From Bacillota bacterium (lineage in GTDB: Bacteria > Bacillota > Clostridia > Oscillospirales > Oscillospiraceae): a stretch of 9,897 nt of DNA. Positions 6,353-9,897 of this stretch are shown here, piece after piece. Location of the stretch: assembly GCA_023393155.1 (NCBI GenBank), contig JAEWML010000179.1, positions 1 through 9,897 on the forward strand, in the 5' to 3' direction. The translations under genes were made by a program, and so were the position numbers. How positions within the stretch are numbered: the first letter of the stretch is position 1; the number at the start of each line of letters is the position of its first letter. The notes below the pieces were generated by a model. The model worked only from the letters and a program-made list of their open reading frames with translations. It did not search any database and was not told the origin of the DNA.

Positions 6353-7738
6353 ATGCTGTCCTTGCTTCAAAATCTGGTGGGCGGCATTGCCGCCTCCGCC
6401 GGTATGAACACCGAGCAATTTTCCGCGCTGCTCATCGGTATTTTGTTTCTGCTGATGATCATTGGCCTGGTGGCCGGCCAGGAGCTGGCTTTCGTTTTGG
6501 GCGGAGCCGGCGTGGTCATCGGCGTGATCGCCTGGGGCGACGCGGGCCTGTCCATCGGCATGACAAAGATATTCGATCAGATGCAAAGCTATGCCATGGT
6601 CGCCATCCCCATGTTCGTGCTCATGGCCAACTTCCTGACTCACTCCAAGGTGGCCGACGGGCTGTTTTTGTCCATCCGGTATCTGCTGGGTCCCCTGAAG
6701 GGCGGCCTGGGTCTGGCGGTCATCGTGGTGTCCACCATTTTCGCGGCCACCACCGGCATTGTGGGCGCCTCCGTGGTCACCATGGGCATGCTTTCCATGC
6801 CCATCCTGCTGCGCTGCGGCTATAACCACAGCCTAGCCGCGGGCATGGTGTGCGCGGGCGGTTCTCTGGGCATCCTGATTCCGCCCTCCATCATGCTGGT
6901 GACCATGGGGTCTTATGCCGAGGTCTCCGTGGGCAAGCTGTTCTTTGCCGCTCTGGTCCCCGGCCTGCTGCTGTCTTTGCTCTATGCGATCTACATCATG
7001 GTTATCTGCCGCATCCATCCCGACTACGGCCCCGCCATGAGTCCGGAGGAGCTGGCTGAAATGCCCCTGAAGGACCGGATTAAGGGCTCCCTGATTAACC
7101 TGATTCCTCCCCTGCTGCTGATTCTGGGCGTGCTGGGCTCCATTTTCTCCGGCATTGCCACTCCCACCGAGGCCGCCGGCGTGGGCGCGCTGGTGTCCTT
7201 GCTGCTGGCGATCTTCTACAAGCAATTCAGTTGGAAGATGCTGTATGATTCCGTGGTCGACACCGCCAAGACCAGCGCCATGGTGTTTATCATTCTGTTT
7301 GGCGCAGCGGCTTTTACCGGCATCTTTATGTCTCTGGACGGGGATAAGATTATTACCAACATGGTAATGAGCATGGGCGTGGGCAAGATCGGCGCCATTG
7401 CCATCATGATGTTCATCGTGTTCATCATGGGCATGTTCATCGACTGGACGGGCATCGTCATGATTGTCCTTCCCATCTTTCTCCCCATCATGGACCAGTT
7501 CGGCGTGGACCGCCTGTGGCTGGTGGGCATCACGGCGGTCATTTTGCAAACCTGCTTCATGACACCTCCCTTCGGCTTTGCTCTGTTTTATATTAAGGGC
7601 ATTGTCCCGGAAAGCGTCACGATTCAAGAGATTTATCGAGGCGTGATTCCGTTTATCATTATCATTGTCATCGTGACAATCCTATGCATTGCCTTCCCAC
7701 AATTGGTGGTTGGCCTGCCCGCAATGGTAAGCGGCTGA
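6353..7738 (+). CDS. TRAP transporter large membrane subunit (DctM family)
   Basis: The 461-residue protein is hydrophobic throughout, with a pattern fitting 11-12 membrane helices. It holds DctM landmarks: GASVVTMGMLSMPILLRCGY and GGSLGILIPPS (about 169-179), IATPTEAAGVGAL (TPTEAA at 270-275), and FMTPPFGFALFYIKG (TPP at 404-406). These lie in the two pseudo-symmetric scissor-loop and helix regions where related TRAP proteins bind sodium and move the substrate. Length is normal (about 425-465). AAGGAGGAG at 6338-6346 gives a strong start, and the ATG abuts the dctQ stop. The gene ends the uptake unit and a terminator follows. A single protein fusion with DctQ, seen in some TRAP systems, is absent here. 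Confidence 0.95.
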   Translation: MLSLLQNLVGGIAASAGMNTEQFSALLIGILFLLMIIGLVAGQELAFVLGGAGVVIGVIAWGDAGLSIGMTKIFDQMQSYAMVAIPMFVLMANFLTHSKVADGLFLSIRYLLGPLKGGLGLAVIVVSTIFAATTGIVGASVVTMGMLSMPILLRCGYNHSLAAGMVCAGGSLGILIPPSIMLVTMGSYAEVSVGKLFFAALVPGLLLSLLYAIYIMVICRIHPDYGPAMSPEELAEMPLKDRIKGSLINLIPPLLLILGVLGSIFSGIATPTEAAGVGALVSLLLAIFYKQFSWKMLYDSVVDTAKTSAMVFIILFGAAAFTGIFMSLDGDKIITNMVMSMGVGKIGAIAIMMFIVFIMGMFIDWTGIVMIVLPIFLPIMDQFGVDRLWLVGITAVILQTCFMTPPFGFALFYIKGIVPESVTIQEIYRGVIPFIIIIVIVTILCIAFPQLVVGLPAMVSG

Positions 7739-7758
7739 CAAACACGCGCCGTGCGCCG

Positions 7759-7823
7759 TGCTTTTCAAGCAATATTTTTTAAAGGGTCCGGAGGCAGATG
7801 TCTCGGGACCCTTTATATTTTCA
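7759..7823 (+). terminator. Terminator of the TRAP unit (two hairpins with T-rich tails)
   Basis: A 5-bp stem (TGCTT 7759-7763, AAGCA 7767-7771) is followed by ATATTTTTT. Then comes a 10-bp stem (arms 7780-7789 and 7806-7815; core AAAGGGTCC / GGACCCTTT) followed by TATTTTC. The second hairpin with its T-rich tail is a believable intrinsic terminator 41 bases after the DctM stop, and the first may add to it. Confidence 0.8.
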
Positions 7824-7836
7824 AAGACTGTTTGAT

Positions 7837-7842
7837 TATAAT
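7837..7842 (+). promoter_or_regulatory. Candidate -10 box of the DUF1540 gene
   Basis: A perfect TATAAT at 7837-7842 lies just behind the TRAP terminator and would start transcription near 7849, giving a leader of about 120 nt. The -35 region is poor (TATATT at 7814-7819 with a 17-base spacer), and the setting is AT-rich, so chance occurrence is possible. Confidence 0.45.
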
Positions 7843-7858
7843 TTTTTTAGCATAAAAA

Positions 7859-7963
7859 GCACACCCGTGCACAGACTATTTGCGGCGAAAGCCAAAGGAT
7901 CGCCGGTTGTGTCGAAAATCGCGGCAAAACTGGCAGTCCTTCAAAACTCTTTTCATCGGGAGG
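7859..7963 (+). promoter_or_regulatory. Structured 5' leader of the DUF1540 gene (candidate cis-regulatory RNA)
   Basis: Pairing potential visible by eye: a hairpin GCAC/GTGC (7859-7862, 7867-7870); an outer helix GACT/AGTC (7874-7877, 7935-7938); and an inner helix 7879-7888 with 7919-7928 (nine pairs and one G-G mismatch). CGGCGA at 7883-7888 can instead pair with TCGCCG at 7900-7905, so two helices exclude each other. CCTTC at 7938-7942 can pair with the ribosome binding site GGAGG at 7959-7963, using one G-U pair. This is a switch-like layout. It was not matched to any known riboswitch class and no ligand is proposed. Confidence 0.4.
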
Positions 7964-7970
7964 CTTTTTT

Positions 7971-8162
7971 ATGATGAAGGACATGACTAACCACGGCAGC
8001 GAATGCACCCCCAACACCAGCATCAAGTGCACGGTCGACAACTGCGCCTATCACTGCCAGGAAAAGCAGTACTGCGGGCTGAATGCCATCTCCGTGGGTA
8101 CCCATGAGTCTAACCCCACCGAGAGCAAGTGCGTGGACTGCGAAAGCTTCAAGCTGAAGTAA
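7971..8162 (+). CDS. Small cysteine-rich DUF1540 protein
   Basis: This 63-residue protein has seven cysteines (12, 20, 25, 29, 35, 54, 57). SIKCTVDNCAYHCQEKQYC and the C-terminal CVDCESFKL fit the DUF1540 family, whose Cys spacing suggests a metal-binding or disulfide-stabilised mini-domain of unknown function. There is no signal peptide or membrane segment, so it should be cytosolic. DUF1540 proteins are common in Firmicutes as short single- or double-domain proteins; this is the single-domain form. The ATG at 7971 follows GGGAGG (7958-7963) by 7 bases. A second ATG at 7974 is also possible. The gene appears to stand alone, with a long structured leader before it and two hairpins after it. 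Family call is confident; function is unknown. Confidence 0.88.
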   Translation: MMKDMTNHGSECTPNTSIKCTVDNCAYHCQEKQYCGLNAISVGTHESNPTESKCVDCESFKLK

Positions 8163-8180
8163 GGCAGAGTTAAGTCAGCT

Positions 8181-8227
8181 GCTTGCGGTCCCATCCGCAA
8201 GCTTCCCGGAGGCCTTGCCTCCGGGAA
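8181..8227 (+). repeat. Tandem hairpins after the DUF1540 gene
   Basis: Two perfect hairpins touch end to end: GCTTGCGG/CCGCAAGC (8181-8188, 8195-8202; loop 6) and an 11-bp stem (8203-8213, 8217-8227; loop 3). No T-run follows, so they may be a weak terminator or an mRNA-protecting element between this gene and the TSUP pair, whose ribosome binding site is only 12 bases further on. Confidence 0.6.
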
Positions 8228-8255
8228 TACATAGAAACCGGGGAGTGTGGCAGGC

Positions 8256-8606
8256 ATGAATGAGAAGTGGCGGGGGCAAATCGCGGGCGCGGCGGCGGGA
8301 CTTGCAAACGGCCTGTTCGGCGGCGGCGGGGGAATGGTGTTTATCCCGGTAATGAGCAGATCCTCTTTAAAAAAACAAACGCTGTACGCCACCTGTGTGG
8401 CGGTAATTTTTCCCATATGTGCGGTGTCGGCGGCGGTGTATTTCCTGCGGGCGGAGCTGTCCTTGAAAACCGCTCTGCCATATTTGCTGGGCGGCCTTGC
8501 CGGGGGCTTTTTAGGCGGGCGGCTGTACGGAAAAATTTCCGCCAAGTGGCTTAAACGGCTGTTTGCCGTTTTTCTTTTCTACGGGGCGGTGAGGTATCTG
8601 CTGTGA
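8256..8606 (+). CDS. Half-length TSUP (TauE/SafE) family membrane protein, first of a pair
   Basis: The 116-residue product has about four hydrophobic segments and the TSUP Gly-rich motif near the N-terminus (GAAAGLANGLFGGGGGMVFIPVM). A second conserved block follows (LPYLLGGLAGGFLGGRLYGKI). Full TSUP transporters, which export sulfite, sulfonates or other small organic anions, are about 250 residues with two repeats; this gene encodes one repeat only. The ATG at 8256 is chosen over a GTG at 8247 because GGGGAG at 8240-8245 gives a 10-base spacer rather than 1. The stop overlaps the start of the next TSUP gene by 4 bases, so the two are probably made together and may form a heteromeric transporter. 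The substrate is unknown. Confidence 0.85.
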   Translation: MNEKWRGQIAGAAAGLANGLFGGGGGMVFIPVMSRSSLKKQTLYATCVAVIFPICAVSAAVYFLRAELSLKTALPYLLGGLAGGFLGGRLYGKISAKWLKRLFAVFLFYGAVRYLL

Positions 8607-9004
8607 AGTGGCTGCTGCCCTTTTTCTGCGGGCTGGGAGCCAGCATTCTCTCCGCCTGGGGCGTTGGCGGCGGAACGCTGCTGCTGCTGGTGATGACGCT
8701 GTTTCTGGGCGTGGACCAGAGAACGGCGCAGGGCATCAATCTGCTGTTCTTTCTCCCCACCGCTGCCGCCGCGCTGGGGTTTCACTGGAAAAACGGATTT
8801 CTGGACAAACCCACGCTAAAGCGCGCCATTCCCTGGGCGGTCATTTTTGCCCTTGCGGGCGCATGGGCCGCCACGGCGGTGGATGTAGAACTGCTGCGCA
8901 GGCCCTTTGGCGTTTACCTGCTGGCGTCCGGCGTTTCTCTGCTGTGGCCCCGGAAAAAGAAACCGGAAGAACCGCCGGAATACGGCCCGAAAAAGAAGAC
9001 GTAA
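8603..9004 (+). CDS. Half-length TSUP (TauE/SafE) family membrane protein, second of a pair
   Basis: The 133-residue product starts at GTG 8603, inside the stop of the preceding gene (GTGA overlap), with GGTGAGG at 8588-8594 as ribosome binding site 8 bases upstream. It repeats the family motif (GASILSAWGVGGGTLLLLVM). QGINLLFFLPTAAAALGFH follows, then KNGFLDKPTLKRAIPW, then a last helix pair. It has about four membrane segments, so it supplies one TSUP repeat, and ends in a charged tail (RKKKPEEPPEYGPKKKT) likely facing the cytosol. The tight overlap argues that both halves are needed in similar amounts. Both proteins carry the Gly-rich motif near the N-terminus, so they look like two copies of one repeat and not a single gene cut by a recent frameshift. 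Confidence 0.85.
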   Translation: MKWLLPFFCGLGASILSAWGVGGGTLLLLVMTLFLGVDQRTAQGINLLFFLPTAAAALGFHWKNGFLDKPTLKRAIPWAVIFALAGAWAATAVDVELLRRPFGVYLLASGVSLLWPRKKKPEEPPEYGPKKKT

Positions 9005-9006
9005 GC

Positions 9007-9028
9007 AAGGGGACGGCACTATAGGGAC
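9007..9028. repeat. Possible REP-like fragment
   Basis: Just after the TSUP stop lies a short GGGGACGGCAC block followed by ATAGGGAC. It resembles the GGGGACGG-type ends found around REP-associated Y1 transposases in many bacteria. No transposase or partner copy is in the window, so this is a resemblance only. Confidence 0.25.
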
Positions 9029-9057
9029 AATTTAAGAAAAGCAAACTGAATACGGAA

Positions 9058-9109
9058 AACGCAAGGGTGGTAACCACATCGGTTACCACCCTTGCGTTAT
9101 TTATTTTTG
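9058..9109. terminator. Bidirectional terminator between the TSUP pair and the SLH gene
   Basis: The arms 9058-9075 and 9081-9098 form a perfect 18-bp stem with a 5-base loop. On the + strand it is followed by ATTTATTTTT, a good T-rich tail for the TSUP unit. On the - strand the stem is followed by TTTTCC, and the SLH gene stops at 9123, so it can end that transcript too. It is the clearest intrinsic terminator in the window. Confidence 0.9.
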
Positions 9110-9122
9110 ATTGCTTCAGCCG

Positions 9123-9830
9123 TCAATCAATTACTGCATCTTCGGCGGCGGAGAAGAGAATCGCGAACCTATGCAGCATGGCGGAAACCTCGGCCCTTGT
9201 CGCACCGGCTGCGGGGTCGAACACCCCGCCCGGCTTGCCGCTGATAATGCCAGCTCGTTGCATAGCCGTCGCCGCATCCTTGGCGTAGACGGCTATGCTA
9301 TTGGCATCGGCAAAGTCTGCTCTTGCATTCACGGCAGGGGCTTCCAGGCCTATTGCCAAGGCGTACCGCGCCAGCATCACGGCCATATCCTGCCGGGTGA
9401 TGATTGTGTTGGGCACAAAGTTGTTGCCGCCGACGCCTGAAACAATGCCCTGCTCCCGCGCCCACTCGGTATATTTTGCGTAGTAGGCGCCGGCATCCAC
9501 ATCCCCGAAACTGGAGGCATAGCCGCTCACATCGGCGCCAGACATACGGCCCAACACCGTCACCAGCATTCCCCGCGTCATAGATGTATTGGGCGCGAAG
9601 GTGGTAGCTGATGTGCCGGAAAACAGGTTGTTTGAGTGAGCATACTCAACATTGTGATAGAACCAATCAGCCTCTCCTACATCTCCAAAGGGATTCTGCC
9701 AGCTGGAGCTTTCGGCACTGCCCTGCGGGGCATCTCCCGGTTCAGCGGCGAGGGCGGTCAATGGCAGACCGGCTGTTAGTGTCAGGGCTGCAACGAGTGC
9801 AACCATTTTTCTCCAAAATCTCAATTTCAT
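9123..9830 (-). CDS. Secreted protein with three SLH domains
   Basis: The 235-residue protein begins with a Sec signal (MKLRFWRKM, hydrophobic core, ALAA near residues 26-29, likely cut there). After a short Ser/Pro-rich linker come three S-layer-homology repeats, about 46-98 (NPFGDVGEADWFYHNVEYA), 106-160 (SSFGDVDAGAYYAKYTEWA) and 170-225 (ADFADANSIAVYAKDAATAM). SLH domains hold proteins to pyruvylated secondary cell-wall polymers. The key motif is TRAE only in repeat 3 (TRGM and TRQD in repeats 1 and 2). There is no further domain, so it is an SLH-only protein: a small wall protein, an anchor for a partner, or a cut-down S-layer protein. GGAGGTG (9835-9841, - strand) precedes the ATG. The gene faces the TSUP genes across a shared terminator. 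Confidence 0.9.
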   Translation of the reverse strand: MKLRFWRKMVALVAALTLTAGLPLTALAAEPGDAPQGSAESSSWQNPFGDVGEADWFYHNVEYAHSNNLFSGTSATTFAPNTSMTRGMLVTVLGRMSGADVSGYASSFGDVDAGAYYAKYTEWAREQGIVSGVGGNNFVPNTIITRQDMAVMLARYALAIGLEAPAVNARADFADANSIAVYAKDAATAMQRAGIISGKPGGVFDPAAGATRAEVSAMLHRFAILFSAAEDAVID

Positions 9831-9897
9831 TTCGCACCTCCGTTTTTAAGGGTCAATGGCCCTTCACTGATGATAATATCGCCTGCCAGCGCAGTGG
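9827..9897 (-). CDS. Possible tail of an upstream gene overlapping the SLH start (partial)
   Basis: On the - strand, bases 9895-9827 stay open for 22 codons (TALAGDIIISEGPLTLKNGG then AK) and end in a TGA that overlaps the SLH gene's ATG as ATGA. The composition is protein-like and a 4-base overlap is typical of coupled genes. However, 22 open codons could occur by chance, and the segment also contains the SLH ribosome binding site and an AAGGG/CCCTT inverted repeat (9848-9864). No family is recognised. Confidence 0.35.
   Translation of the reverse strand, partial: TALAGDIIISEGPLTLKNGGAK

Noticed and set aside
7871..7930. c-di-GMP-I (GEMM) riboswitch upstream of the DUF1540 gene
   Set aside because: Only short similarities (GCACAG, GCGAAAGCC); the GCAAACC hairpin and the tetraloop-receptor parts of the aptamer are missing.
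8247..8255. GTG start for the first TSUP gene
   Set aside because: Only 1 base separates it from GGGGAG; the ATG at 8256 has a 10-base spacer.
8608..9024. Alternative + frame of 138 codons overlapping the second TSUP gene
   Set aside because: The TSUP motifs and membrane segments are in the GTG 8603 frame; this frame is Arg/Ala-rich without known features.
1..9897. tRNA or rRNA genes, CRISPR arrays, complete insertion sequences
   Set aside because: No cloverleaf, rRNA-like stretch, spaced direct repeats or transposase gene was seen on reading both strands; small RNAs cannot be excluded by eye.

Overview
This GC-rich window most likely comes from an anaerobic Gram-positive Clostridia genome, probably an Oscillospiraceae-type gut bacterium. 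The grounds are GC-rich codon use, strong AGGAGG-type ribosome binding sites, a clostridial acyl-CoA dehydrogenase/EtfB/EtfA order, a propionate-CoA-transferase-type enzyme, a DUF1540 Cys-rich protein and an S-layer-homology (SLH) protein. The genus is an inference and was not tested.

The left two thirds (1-7738, all + strand) is a carboxylate uptake and acyl-CoA metabolism region in two apparent transcription units. Unit 1 is the 3' end of an acyl-CoA dehydrogenase gene, then etfB and etfA, closed by a 16-bp GC-rich hairpin. Unit 2 begins after an AT-rich gap of about 160 bases. It holds a FabZ-type hot-dog dehydratase, a family I CoA-transferase (catalytic Glu323), and a complete three-part TRAP transporter (DctP lipoprotein, DctQ, DctM). 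The DctP protein resembles the 2-oxoacid/lactate-binding TakP branch. Together they suggest import of a monocarboxylate, CoA activation by transfer, possible dehydration of a hydroxyacyl thioester, and reduction or oxidation of the acyl-CoA through the dehydrogenase-Etf complex. The layout recalls acrylate-pathway and caffeyl-CoA-reductase systems, but the substrate is unknown. A perfect 17-bp hairpin separates dctP from dctQ and may set the ratio of binding protein to membrane subunits.

The next part (7739-9004) holds a terminator, a structured leader of about 120 nt with mutually exclusive pairings, a 63-residue DUF1540 protein, a tandem hairpin pair, and two half-length TSUP (TauE/SafE) transporter genes that overlap by 4 nt. 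A possible REP-like scrap and an 18-bp bidirectional terminator follow.

The right end (9123-9897, - strand) encodes a secreted protein made almost only of three SLH repeats. Its start codon overlaps the stop of what may be the tail of another reading frame running off the window. No RNA genes, CRISPR arrays, insertion sequences or complete mobile elements were seen.
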